NCBI GenBank assembly: GCA_003538525.1
Contig: DPRZ01000090.1
Coordinates: 1 to 8,856 of the forward strand
Source: Neisseriales bacterium
Lineage (GTDB): Bacteria > Pseudomonadota > Gammaproteobacteria > Burkholderiales > UBA11063
Direction: 5' to 3'
DNA: 8,856 nucleotides
Shown here: piece after piece, positions 1 through 6,683 of the stretch
Layout of the letters: each line of letters starts with the position of its first letter
Position numbering within the stretch: the stretch's first letter is position 1
Program-made: the position numbers and the translations under genes
The notes under the pieces: generated by a model
Told to the model about the DNA's origin: nothing
Database searches by the model: none
What the model saw: only the letters and a program-made list of their open reading frames with translations

Positions 1-138
1 TACATTGATTTAATGTCACATCAAATTGTCAATGTTACTAATGGTGCATTAAACAATCTAATTGTACCAGCACAATCAGTAATGTACTTTGTACCTTACA
101 CTGGCACTGTTCCAAGCACGGCTGGATTTAGCTGCTAA
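1..138 (+). CDS. 3' end of an unidentified protein, possibly a glycosidase C-terminal beta-sandwich (5' truncated by window)
   Basis: Frame 1 is open from the first base to a TAA at 136-138 and gives 45 residues ending in TAGFSC. The start lies outside the window. The tail alternates hydrophobic and polar residues (YIDLMSHQIVNV, then NLIVPAQSVMYFVP), as expected for beta strands. The pattern of D-L near a turn followed by a P-x-x-S-V-M strand resembles the C-terminal capping domain of alpha-amylase-family glycosidases. That family assignment is inference from a short tail. The next gene downstream encodes a disaccharide-type symporter, which makes a sugar-active enzyme plausible. Other beta-rich extracytoplasmic proteins would fit as well. 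That this is a real coding end is well supported by the clean open frame and by the terminator hairpin 15 bp after the stop; the function is not. Confidence 0.6.
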   Translation, partial: YIDLMSHQIVNVTNGALNNLIVPAQSVMYFVPYTGTVPSTAGFSC

Positions 139-152
139 TTTTATTATTAACC

Positions 153-185
153 AGAAGCCTTGTATAATTACGAGGCTTCTTTTTT
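153..185 (+). terminator. Intergenic hairpin with T-run, probable intrinsic terminator or attenuator
   Basis: AGAAGCCT (153-160) and AGGCTTCT (173-180) are perfect complements. The inner bases 161-164 and 169-172 can extend the stem to about 12 pairs, one of them a G-U, closing a four-base loop. A run of six T follows at 180-185. This is a standard Rho-independent terminator for the gene ending at 138. Only 10 bp separate it from the Shine-Dalgarno of the next gene, so it may also act as a partial terminator that sets the ratio between the two genes. Confidence 0.85.
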
Positions 186-195
186 AGTCTTTTTC

Positions 196-206
196 AGGAG
201 AAAATA
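196..206 (+). promoter_or_regulatory. Ribosome binding site of the disaccharide symporter gene
   Basis: AGGAG at 196-200 lies six bases before the ATG at 207. This favours that start over the in-frame ATG at 219, which has no purine-rich stretch at proper distance. The site begins only 10 bp after the T-run of the preceding hairpin. Confidence 0.75.
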
Positions 207-1679
207 ATGCTGACCTCTATGCAAAAAAAACTTAGTAACTTCTTTTATATTGTTCTTGGGCTGCCATCCACAGCAATGGGATTCGCTTTATGCATTCAAA
301 TTTCGGCATTAAGCTGGATTTTAAGCACTAAATATAACCTTAAAATTGATGAAATTGGTCTAGTTTGGGCAGCAGGTCCAATCGCAGGGATTTTAGGACA
401 AGTAATTATTGGTTTGGTTAGTGATAATGTTTGGTTGTGGCACGGTCGCCGCCGTCCATTCATTATTGTTGGCGGGATTTTATGTTCATTAATGTTACTG
501 GCATTGCCTAATTTAGATGTAATTTCAGCCGCATTGGGATTACATGGTATTCTTGGTGTAGCCATCACCGTTGCCCTGCTCCTTGATTTATCAATCAATG
601 TTGGCTTCAATCCAACTCGTTCAATTATTGCAGATGTTACACCTGAGGGTGCTGAACGAACCAAGGGTTATACTTGGATGCAAACTGTTTCTGGGCTTTT
701 TGGTGTAGCTGCTTATGTAATTGGCGCTTGGTTAGATAACTATGTGTTAATTTATGTCGGTGTTGGTTTAGTTCTGGTGTTATCAATTTTCCCAATTCTA
801 TTTATTCAAGAACCACGTGAACTAAAAAAAGAAGTTGCAACCTTAGCTAAATTACATGAAAAAACTTCATTCAAAAAAATCATGATGGATATTCAACCAC
901 TTTGGGGCTTTTTGATTTATTCGGTATATGGTGTGGTAAAACGTCTAGCAGGAATTCAAAGTACTAACTATTATCCCGAAATTGCGTGCTTATTAATTAC
1001 TATTTTCTTTATTATTTACACTTTAATGCAAAAAGAGGCTGGGAAATCTAAAGAAGAAGCTGGTATTATCGGCTTCAAGAAAGTTTTAGCTGCGCATTCA
1101 TTTACTTGGATTGGTATTCAAACTATGTTTGTTTATATGTTTGCTTACGTTCAATTTAAAATGCCTGACTTAAACGCCTTAAAAATGGGACAAGTTGTAT
1201 CAATTTCATTCCTAATTTTGAATGTAACTGGAGCTTTATTACCTGTTGCAATCCTAGAACCATTAACCCGCAAAATTGGGCGCGCGCGCACCCATGCCTT
1301 ATGTATCGCTAGTATGGCCGCTAGTTATTTTGCTTTAATTCCATTTGGTATTTCTCCAATGATGATTTATGTAATCATGGCATTCATCGGAATTGGTTGG
1401 GCATCAACAATTAGTTTACCTTTTGCAATTATGACACAAAAAGTTGGTAGCAATAAAATTGGTCTATACATGGGACTATTTAATTTAGCCGTGGTATTAC
1501 CGCAATTGGTTGCCAGTCTAGGCGTTGGTCAAGCAGTTAGTATTATTGAAAATAAAAATGTTATTTTCATGATCTGTGGTGTAACCCTTGCCATTTCTGC
1601 CGCATTATGGTTTACCTTAAAAGATTCAATTAGCGATGAACCTAAGCCATCAACAACAGCAACAACGAGTCATCATTAA
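207..1679 (+). CDS. MFS disaccharide:cation symporter, GPH/SUT-like (maltose/sucrose type)
   Basis: This is a 490-residue inner-membrane protein with about 12 hydrophobic helices, probably a proton-coupled importer of a disaccharide or alpha-glucoside. Visible signatures are the first cytoplasmic loop motif GQVIIGLVSDNVW followed by GRRRPFI (residues 64-86), which is typical of sucrose/maltose symporters; a D-L-S-I-N-x-x-F-N-P-T-R-S-x-x-A-D segment (127-143) matching the conserved helix 4 region; and a second-half counterpart RKIGRARTHA between the later helices. A charged cytoplasmic loop around residues 201-225 divides the halves. The length is normal for the family. The C-terminus is polar and Thr/His rich. 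The ATG is set by AGGAG six bases upstream. The porin gene follows after 31 bp, suggesting a shared transcript for uptake across both membranes. Family assignment is firm. The substrate is inferred; sucrose, maltose or another alpha-glucoside cannot be told apart from sequence. Confidence 0.85.
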   Translation: MLTSMQKKLSNFFYIVLGLPSTAMGFALCIQISALSWILSTKYNLKIDEIGLVWAAGPIAGILGQVIIGLVSDNVWLWHGRRRPFIIVGGILCSLMLLALPNLDVISAALGLHGILGVAITVALLLDLSINVGFNPTRSIIADVTPEGAERTKGYTWMQTVSGLFGVAAYVIGAWLDNYVLIYVGVGLVLVLSIFPILFIQEPRELKKEVATLAKLHEKTSFKKIMMDIQPLWGFLIYSVYGVVKRLAGIQSTNYYPEIACLLITIFFIIYTLMQKEAGKSKEEAGIIGFKKVLAAHSFTWIGIQTMFVYMFAYVQFKMPDLNALKMGQVVSISFLILNVTGALLPVAILEPLTRKIGRARTHALCIASMAASYFALIPFGISPMMIYVIMAFIGIGWASTISLPFAIMTQKVGSNKIGLYMGLFNLAVVLPQLVASLGVGQAVSIIENKNVIFMICGVTLAISAALWFTLKDSISDEPKPSTTATTSHH

Positions 1680-1681
1680 AG

Positions 1682-1687
1682 TATAAT
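1682..1687 (+). promoter_or_regulatory. Possible -10 box for the porin gene
   Basis: A perfect TATAAT starts three bases after the symporter stop codon and 24 bp before the porin ATG. The matching -35 position (1659-1664, gcaaca) agrees with the consensus only in its last three bases, so this would be a weak internal promoter at best. A TATAAT occurs easily by chance in DNA this AT-rich. Confidence 0.3.
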
Positions 1688-1710
1688 TTTATTAATCTGA
1701 AGGAGTTCAT

Positions 1711-3246
1711 ATGAAAAAGTTAGTCTATATTTTATTATCAGCAATTTGCTCGTATAATGCGTTTGCAGACAGTGCTGAGTCAACACCTATTATGTCTGTA
1801 TCTTCTAATACTGAGTCCGCTCCAACTGTGGTTAAAGATAACAATCCAAATGCCTCATTTATTGGGCGTTATAATTATTATCAAAATCCATACGGTGGAA
1901 TGTTAACTGGTGGTGGAACTTTGCATTTAACTGAAAGTCAAATTGCACAGCAAAATTGGGCCGAAAAATTATTTGCTGGTGGTACGTACAATGTCTTCTC
2001 AGGTGTTGTGTATAACCAATGGGATGGTTATTATCAATCCGCAGGTAAAGGTTACGGTTCTACTGTATTTGGACAAACTGGACAACTAGGCGGATTTTCA
2101 ATTGGTGGCGCATTCTCTGCTATGAACCCAATTGGCGCATTAAACGATCAAATTAATCCAATTATACCCAACTCCCCAGTTTCAAATCGCTATCAATCGG
2201 CATATGTTCCTACTTTTACATCCTATACGCTTCCTGAAGCTTATCTTGAATACCAATATCAAAATATTGTCAATGTAGATATAGGGTATATTGACTTCGG
2301 TAATAGTCCATGGCTATCTGGAAATATGTATTATAGCAATATGCCAGTACCTACAAGTTATCAAGGTATTAACGTAAACGTTTATGCTGGTGGAGGATGG
2401 TTATTAACTGCGCTTGGTTTTAATGCAGCTCAAAATGGTGCTGAGCCAGGTTTTGTTGGTGTGACCAATTACAATTGGCTAGAACAAAATCCAGGTTACA
2501 ATAACAATTCAAATGGCACGGTTGCCATAGGTGCTCAATATGCTGATAATAGCGGTAATTATAATGCACGGATATGGGGTTATCAGTTTGATAATTATGG
2601 AACATTGTTATATGGCGATGGTAGCATTAACTTTCCTATAAATGATAGTAAACACTCTTTTAGTATTGCTGGGCAACTTCTTTCTGATCAGCAGTGGTTT
2701 CAGTCTAGTAATGCTATGACTAATGCCGCTAGTGGAGCTGGTAACATTCAGAGTTATGCAGCTGGGGTAAATTTGGGTTGGGCATATGATAAAAACCTGT
2801 GGCAAGTTAATCTAATGGCTGATACAATGTGGGGACCAAGCGATGCTTGGGGCGGTGGTGCAATCGTATCTCCGTATACACAAGCATTACAAGTTGACCC
2901 AATCTTCACTGAGGCGTGGTCTTATAATATGGTAACCCAAGGACAGCCAGGCAATATGTATAAATTACAAGGTCAATACGCACTCGGTTGGTGGGGGCAA
3001 AATTTACTATTTAGACCTGTTTTTGTTTATGTTGATAATAACAATCTTGCAACCAATGGATTACAAGAGTTGGATCTTATCTTAGAATATGCAATCCCAC
3101 AAGTTCCAGGTTTAAACATATTTGGTGCTTTTGCTCAACAATGGTATAGTACTAATGCGAATACTAATCCTGCACTTGGGGCAACTGTTCCACAGAATAA
3201 CTTTCAACCAATTGAAATTCAAGCAAGTATATTCTATACTTGGTAA
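1711..3246 (+). CDS. Outer-membrane beta-barrel protein, probable porin for the sugar locus
   Basis: This is a 511-residue exported protein. Residues 1-19 form a signal peptide (KK, hydrophobic core, AFA just before D20). The mature protein begins with a Ser/Thr/Asn-rich linker (about 20-48). It continues with strand-like stretches of alternating aromatic and polar residues rich in Tyr, Asn, Gly and Gln, and ends in SIFYTW. A C-terminal aromatic residue on a final amphipathic strand is the mark of BAM-assembled outer-membrane barrels; here it is Trp rather than the more common Phe. Length and composition suit a 16-18-stranded porin, but I do not recognise OprD, LamB or OprB motifs. AAGGAG (1700-1705) lies five bases before the ATG. 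Position between a disaccharide symporter and a small exported protein suggests it is the outer-membrane channel for the same sugar. Outer-membrane location is well supported; specificity is inference. Confidence 0.75.
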   Translation: MKKLVYILLSAICSYNAFADSAESTPIMSVSSNTESAPTVVKDNNPNASFIGRYNYYQNPYGGMLTGGGTLHLTESQIAQQNWAEKLFAGGTYNVFSGVVYNQWDGYYQSAGKGYGSTVFGQTGQLGGFSIGGAFSAMNPIGALNDQINPIIPNSPVSNRYQSAYVPTFTSYTLPEAYLEYQYQNIVNVDIGYIDFGNSPWLSGNMYYSNMPVPTSYQGINVNVYAGGGWLLTALGFNAAQNGAEPGFVGVTNYNWLEQNPGYNNNSNGTVAIGAQYADNSGNYNARIWGYQFDNYGTLLYGDGSINFPINDSKHSFSIAGQLLSDQQWFQSSNAMTNAASGAGNIQSYAAGVNLGWAYDKNLWQVNLMADTMWGPSDAWGGGAIVSPYTQALQVDPIFTEAWSYNMVTQGQPGNMYKLQGQYALGWWGQNLLFRPVFVYVDNNNLATNGLQELDLILEYAIPQVPGLNIFGAFAQQWYSTNANTNPALGATVPQNNFQPIEIQASIFYTW

Positions 3247-3278
3247 TTTATCTCATATTTTAATGAAGGATCGACTCC

Positions 3279-3752
3279 ATGAAAAAAACCTTAATTGCAT
3301 TGCTTAGCTGTAGTTCATTCTCCGCATTTGCTATGACAACACTTGATTTTAATTCTGCGCTTTATCTTGCACCATCCAATTTTATGTGTAATGGTACCAA
3401 AATAACGCCACAAACAACGATTACAAACTTAACCCAAAACTGTAATAAAGTTACCGTAGTTGAACACGAAGAAAATACTGGTGATTCATCAACTAGTGAA
3501 CATGGCAATCCAATGCCAGGAGAAAATGTATTTACCTCACCTGATCAAACTACCAAAACCATCAGTAAAGTTGAGTTTTACACTGATAAAGGTAGTTATA
3601 TGATTTGTGATTATATTAACGATGTATTAAAAAAATGCAAATACAAAACATCTCAAATTGCTCCTCGTACTATAACTAAAGCAACAACTCCAGCTCCAAT
3701 AGTAACTCCGCCACCGAGTATAACTAAGTCCACTAGTTCAGCAGCAAATTAA
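3279..3752 (+). CDS. Small exported four-cysteine protein with Pro/Thr-rich tail, unknown function
   Basis: The 157-residue protein has a signal peptide (MKK, short hydrophobic core) with a likely signal peptidase I site after AFA at residue 18. The mature part has four cysteines (C37, C55, C110, C120), enough for two disulfides in the periplasm. A polar, acidic middle (about 62-92) is followed by a Lys/Tyr-rich segment carrying the second Cys pair. The tail is low-complexity and Pro/Thr/Ser rich (about 129-157), like a flexible or surface-exposed linker. I recognise no family. GAAGGA (3265-3270) lies eight bases before the ATG. The gene follows the porin by 32 bp and its stop codon lies inside the terminator hairpin, so it is the last gene of the operon. 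A role with the porin is inferred from position only. C11 in LLSC resembles a lipobox, but only ten residues precede it. Confidence 0.7.
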   Translation: MKKTLIALLSCSSFSAFAMTTLDFNSALYLAPSNFMCNGTKITPQTTITNLTQNCNKVTVVEHEENTGDSSTSEHGNPMPGENVFTSPDQTTKTISKVEFYTDKGSYMICDYINDVLKKCKYKTSQIAPRTITKATTPAPIVTPPPSITKSTSSAAN

Positions 3753-3781
3753 AAAGTGACCGTTAGGTCACTTTTTAATTT
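3746..3781 (+). terminator. Strong bidirectional intrinsic terminator overlapping the stop codon
   Basis: Bases 3746-3761 and 3766-3781 are perfect reverse complements: a 16-bp stem with GTGACC/GGTCAC at its top, the four-base loop GTTA, and flanking A5 and T5 runs. The TAA of the preceding gene (3750-3752) lies in the left arm. It ends the sugar-uptake operon and, read on the other strand, would stop transcription coming leftward. Confidence 0.9.
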
Positions 3782-3963
3782 AATCTCCACAACACTAAAT
3801 AATATCATGTCAAATTAACTTAATCACTAAATTCAATAGGTTAGTAATTTTTTACTTAAAAAAAATAACAACATAGTACCAGTTAATAAGCATATCTAAT
3901 TCACTACATTCTATCTAAAACAGGAAAGACTACACTCTAACTCAAACAAATTTATGGAGATTA

Positions 3964-4005
3964 ATGAATAAAACTTTAACCTTTGAATCTATAAACCACA
4001 TATAA
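3964..4005 (+). CDS. Possible 13-residue leader peptide ORF
   Basis: ATG at 3964 is preceded by GGAG (3956-3959) at a four-base distance. It opens a 13-codon frame (MNKTLTFESINHI) ending at TAA 4003-4005, 29 bp before the regulator start. Unlike the downstream gene, it has a recognisable Shine-Dalgarno. It could be a translated leader that couples to the regulator gene, but a frame this short may be chance, and no hairpin pair typical of attenuation is evident. Confidence 0.25.
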   Translation: MNKTLTFESINHI

Positions 4006-4006
4006 T
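4001..4006 (+). promoter_or_regulatory. Possible -10 box of the PAS/HTH regulator gene
   Basis: A perfect TATAAT stands 28 bp before the ATG at 4035. No good -35 is found at 16-18 bp; TTAACC at 3976-3981 is 19 bp away. If used, transcription would start near 4013 and give a short leader without a clear Shine-Dalgarno. It would also exclude the small ORF at 3964 from the transcript. Confidence 0.3.
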
Positions 4007-4034
4007 AACGGAAATACATTTAGAAATCTTCAAT

Positions 4035-4751
4035 ATGAATTATTTAGAACAATATATTAATGCGCTTGACTTTGTCATGTTACCAGAACAGAAAACCATC
4101 ATTGTTCACCCTGATTCACAATTTGCCTATTTATCACCAGCCATCCGTGAAGATTATGGATTAATTAATACTGATTTTCGTAGCTCAAGTTATGCTGACC
4201 TACCACCCATCAAGCAAATTGCACCGAGCTGCGAGCTCGAAGACCAAGAGTGTATAAAAACCTTACAAGTACAACAATATATTACCTCACAAAATCACCT
4301 TGGAGAAATTAAACTCTATTTAAAACAAAAAACACCTTTAATTGACCCAATTAAAGGTGTAGCAGTTGGTGTACGAGTAGATTTTTTCCCAATTTATTCA
4401 CTTGGTCACTTTAAACCATACATTAATAGCCATATTGCAAAATTCGATCAGCGAATTAATGCTGCAAATGATCGCCAACTTATTCAATTAACTGAAATGG
4501 AAGAATTAATTCTCTTTTTGCTAATTTTATACGCGAAGCCTAAAACAGTAACCTTACATTTAAACGCTCTGTTAGGCAAAGATGTCGCAATTAGTACTGT
4601 GCGAAATATGATCCATCAACAACTATTGCGTAAGTTTGAAGTAATAAACACCGATGAGCTAATTGATAAAGCAATTTTTCTGGGTTATGACACAATTTTA
4701 CCACGCATTATGATTGAACAATTTAGCATTCAAATTAACATTAAAAATTAA
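4035..4751 (+). CDS. PAS-like sensor plus LuxR-type helix-turn-helix transcriptional regulator
   Basis: This is a 238-residue cytoplasmic protein. The N-terminal part (about 5-120) reads like a PAS domain: FAYLSPAIREDYG near residues 30-42 matches the early PAS motif, and TPLIDPIKGVAVGVRVDFFP (100-119) matches the closing strands. The C-terminal part (about 151-220) aligns with the LuxR/GerE DNA-binding domain: LTEMEELILFLL as the start helix, STVRNMIHQQLLRKF as the recognition helix region, then TDELIDKAIFLGY in the place of the usual R-x-E-x-V-x-x-A-x-x-x-G. It probably binds DNA in response to a small molecule or redox signal; the signal is unknown. No response-regulator receiver domain is present. 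The start lacks a clear Shine-Dalgarno; ATG at 4035 is chosen because the PAS-like region begins soon after. It converges with the quinone reductase gene across 39 bp. Domain reading is by eye. Confidence 0.65.
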   Translation: MNYLEQYINALDFVMLPEQKTIIVHPDSQFAYLSPAIREDYGLINTDFRSSSYADLPPIKQIAPSCELEDQECIKTLQVQQYITSQNHLGEIKLYLKQKTPLIDPIKGVAVGVRVDFFPIYSLGHFKPYINSHIAKFDQRINAANDRQLIQLTEMEELILFLLILYAKPKTVTLHLNALLGKDVAISTVRNMIHQQLLRKFEVINTDELIDKAIFLGYDTILPRIMIEQFSIQINIKN

Positions 4752-4785
4752 CATCTTTCTAAATAAGCAGCTTTTTAACACCAAA

Positions 4786-4802
4786 CAATCTTACAAAGAT
4801 TG
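4786..4802. terminator. Weak hairpin between convergent genes
   Basis: CAATCTT (4786-4792) and AAGATTG (4796-4802) are perfect complements around a three-base loop. The - strand stop codon (4791-4793) lies in the hairpin. On the + strand A-residues follow, and on the - strand only TTT follows, so it is a poor intrinsic terminator for either direction. It is the only hairpin found between the two convergent genes. Confidence 0.25.
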
Positions 4803-5372
4803 AAAAAACTCAGAAACTTCAGATAATATCTTTTTGCGCTCCTCGGGTGTAGAAGATGGTATTGCACAGAACTGAAAATATTTCTTAACCGCAGTACCAC
4901 AGAAATTAAAGATTCCTGGATTAGCTATTGTTTCTAAGGCTTTGAGCATACCATTTGCTTCATAATCCTGTTGTGTCGCACCAATTGTGTTAATCATAAC
5001 AATTTGCTTGTTACCTAAAAGCCCAGTTGTGCCATTCTCATCCGCTGTATATGCAAATCCAAAGCTTAGTACCCGATCTAAATAACCGCGCAAAATAGCT
5101 GGCATTCCAGCCCACCATAAAGGATAGACAAACACTACCATATCAGCCCAACGAATAAATTCTTGTTCAACTGCAACATCATCTAAAACAGTACCGCTAT
5201 TAAAACTATTTGCCAATTCTTCAGCACGCAAAACAGGATCAAAATTTAAAACATACAAATCTCTTACTTCAACCAAATTACTTCCGAGAGCAACACTCTC
5301 AACTATCGTTTCTTTGATTGCATGATTAAAGCTTTGCTTATACGGATGAGCATAAATTACTAAAACATTCAT
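4791..5372 (-). CDS. Flavodoxin-fold NAD(P)H:quinone oxidoreductase (KefF/MdaB/NQO1 family)
   Basis: This is a 193-residue cytoplasmic flavoprotein predicted to reduce quinones or other electrophiles by two electrons from NAD(P)H. The N-terminus MNVLVIYAHPYKQSFNHAI is the family's phosphate-binding strand-loop for the flavin. FVYPLWWAGMPAILRGYLDR (about 80-100) is its most typical motif, packing against the isoalloxazine ring, followed by FGFAY. GATQQDYEANG (about 131-141) and the later FCG complete the pattern. The length is normal. AAGG (5380-5383 on the - strand) lies about seven bases before the ATG. The nucleoside permease gene ends 34 bp upstream in the same direction, so both are probably one transcript, though no known pathway links them. 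Family assignment is secure; whether it acts in stress defence, as a KefF-like ancillary protein or on a special substrate is open. No kefC-like gene is present here. Confidence 0.9.
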   Translation of the reverse strand: MNVLVIYAHPYKQSFNHAIKETIVESVALGSNLVEVRDLYVLNFDPVLRAEELANSFNSGTVLDDVAVEQEFIRWADMVVFVYPLWWAGMPAILRGYLDRVLSFGFAYTADENGTTGLLGNKQIVMINTIGATQQDYEANGMLKALETIANPGIFNFCGTAVKKYFQFCAIPSSTPEERKKILSEVSEFFQSL

Positions 5373-5406
5373 AATAAAACCTTAAAATAATTAATTTTGG
5401 ACTACT

Positions 5407-6657
5407 TTATTTATTTTTGAGTGAACTAACTTTAGATTTAAATAGAACGCTAAAAAATAACGCTAAAACTAAAGCATAGGATGAAAACATTAACCAAATT
5501 GAATTCCAATTACGGAAAAGCGTTCCATTTACTGACTGCGTCATTGCATCTAAGACTAAACCACCACCATAAGCTCCAGCAAAACCGCCAATGCCAAGCG
5601 TCATAATAAAAAATAAGCCTTGAGCACTCGCACGCATCTGTGGCGGAGTTTCATTATCGACAAAAATAGCACATGAAATATTAAAAAAATCAAATGCGCA
5701 ACCATAAATTATCATTGACAGCAAAATTAAACCAATTCCAGAACCTGGGTTACCAAAAGCTAACAGAGCAAACCGAATTACCCAAGCCAAGATACTAATT
5801 AGCATAATTTTTTTAATGCCAAAACGACTTAAAAAAAATGGAATAGCTAAAATAAAAATTACTTCAGAAAATTGTGCTAATGACATTAAAACCGCAGAAT
5901 GTGTTACACCGAATGAATTTTTATAAATTGCCAGCGTATCAAAATCATGTAAAAAGACTGAGACATATGTATTATTAATTTGCAATAAAACACCAATTAA
6001 AATTGAAAAGATGAAAAATATTGCCATACGTGGTGTTTTAAATAAAACCAGTGACTCAAGACCTAATTTAGCTAATAAACCACTCTTATGCTCTAATCCA
6101 ATAAGAGGTGGGCATTTCGGTAAAAACAATGCATAAATTGCGAGAACTAGCGCGCCAATTCCAGCAACTTGCAATTGAACTGGGCTTAATTCCAAACCAG
6201 CAAAGCTAATTACCCATAAAGCCATAATAAAACCTATCGTGCCCCACACCCGCAAAAATGGGTAAAGTTTCACAACATCTTGCTTATTATCACTAATAAT
6301 TCGAAAACACAATGCACCAGCTAATGGAATGGTTGGCATATAACACATGGTGTTAATTAAAAACACCCAAAACAGGACGGCAGGATCGCGTGTAAATGAA
6401 GCTAGCACCAACATTATAGCCCCCACAAAATGACAAATGGCAAATACTTTTTCAGCATTAAACCAACGATCCGCAGCACAGCCAATTAGAGTTGGCATAA
6501 AAATAGAAGCTATCCCAATTGTGCCATAAATTGAGCCAATTTGCGCGCCTGAAAAATTCAAAACTTTAGAGGCATAGGCACTAAACGTCATTAACCATGA
6601 ACCAAAAATAAAAAATTGTAAAAAATTCATTACACCTAAACGAAACTTAAGTGGCAT
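5407..6657 (-). CDS. nupG: Nucleoside:H+ symporter, NupG/XapB family
   Basis: This 12-TM MFS permease of 416 residues closely resembles E. coli NupG along its whole length. Shared stretches include FLQF, ICH, YMPT, RxWGTIGFIMAxWV, MAIFFIFS, FFLSR-GIK and YGCAFDFFNIS. Residues recalled from memory as lining the nucleoside site of E. coli NupG are all kept: R136, T140 and F143 at the same numbers, Q226 and N229 (one position shifted), Q262 and E265, Y318 and F322. It should import purine or pyrimidine nucleosides with protons; XapB-like xanthosine transport cannot be excluded. I place the start at 6657, not 6666: MPLKFRLGVMNFLQF lines up end to end with the E. coli N-terminus, and CAGGG (6667-6671) lies nine bases before this ATG but directly abuts the upstream one. 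It sits 34 bp before the quinone reductase gene. Confidence 0.9.
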   Translation of the reverse strand: MPLKFRLGVMNFLQFFIFGSWLMTFSAYASKVLNFSGAQIGSIYGTIGIASIFMPTLIGCAADRWFNAEKVFAICHFVGAIMLVLASFTRDPAVLFWVFLINTMCYMPTIPLAGALCFRIISDNKQDVVKLYPFLRVWGTIGFIMALWVISFAGLELSPVQLQVAGIGALVLAIYALFLPKCPPLIGLEHKSGLLAKLGLESLVLFKTPRMAIFFIFSILIGVLLQINNTYVSVFLHDFDTLAIYKNSFGVTHSAVLMSLAQFSEVIFILAIPFFLSRFGIKKIMLISILAWVIRFALLAFGNPGSGIGLILLSMIIYGCAFDFFNISCAIFVDNETPPQMRASAQGLFFIMTLGIGGFAGAYGGGLVLDAMTQSVNGTLFRNWNSIWLMFSSYALVLALFFSVLFKSKVSSLKNK

Positions 6658-6666
6658 CCTAATCAT

Positions 6667-6671
6667 CCCTG
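6667..6671 (-). promoter_or_regulatory. Ribosome binding site deciding the nupG start
   Basis: Read on the - strand, CAGGG is contiguous with the ATG at 6666 and nine bases before the ATG at 6657. Spacing therefore supports the second ATG as the start. Confidence 0.6.
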
Positions 6672-6683
6672 TAATAGCGTCAA

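Larger units (their letters stand above)
3782..4034. other. Gene-poor AT-rich intergenic region upstream of the PAS/HTH regulator
   Basis: This stretch has no convincing gene. It contains poly-A tracts (about 3857-3865) and weak partial inverted repeats. Near its right end are a 13-codon ORF (3964-4005) and a TATAAT (4001-4006). I see no tRNA, phage attachment or repeat array. It presumably holds the control region of the regulator gene at 4035. Confidence 0.5.

Noticed and set aside
296..664. 122-codon - strand open frame inside the symporter gene
   Set aside because: Antisense shadow of conserved symporter helices, with no SD and an unstructured composition.
1278..1291. Alternating GC run in AT-rich DNA
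   Set aside because: It encodes the Gly-Arg-Ala-Arg loop between symporter helices, the second-half counterpart of GRRRP, so coding constraint explains it.
2420..2805. Two short - strand frames opposite the porin gene
   Set aside because: Both are shadows of the porin coding frame and lack ribosome-binding sites or recognisable products.
3122..3307. 61-codon + strand frame spanning the porin end and the next gene start
   Set aside because: It overlaps both real genes in another frame and has no SD or protein-like features.
3306..3314. Lipobox-like LLSC in the small exported protein
   Set aside because: Only ten residues precede the Cys, short for a lipoprotein signal, and a good signal peptidase I site (AFA) follows at residue 18; the option is kept only as an alternative.
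3782..4034. tRNA, small RNA, riboswitch or CRISPR repeats in the largest intergenic stretch
   Set aside because: No cloverleaf, no regularly spaced repeats and no stable hairpin with a T-run were found.
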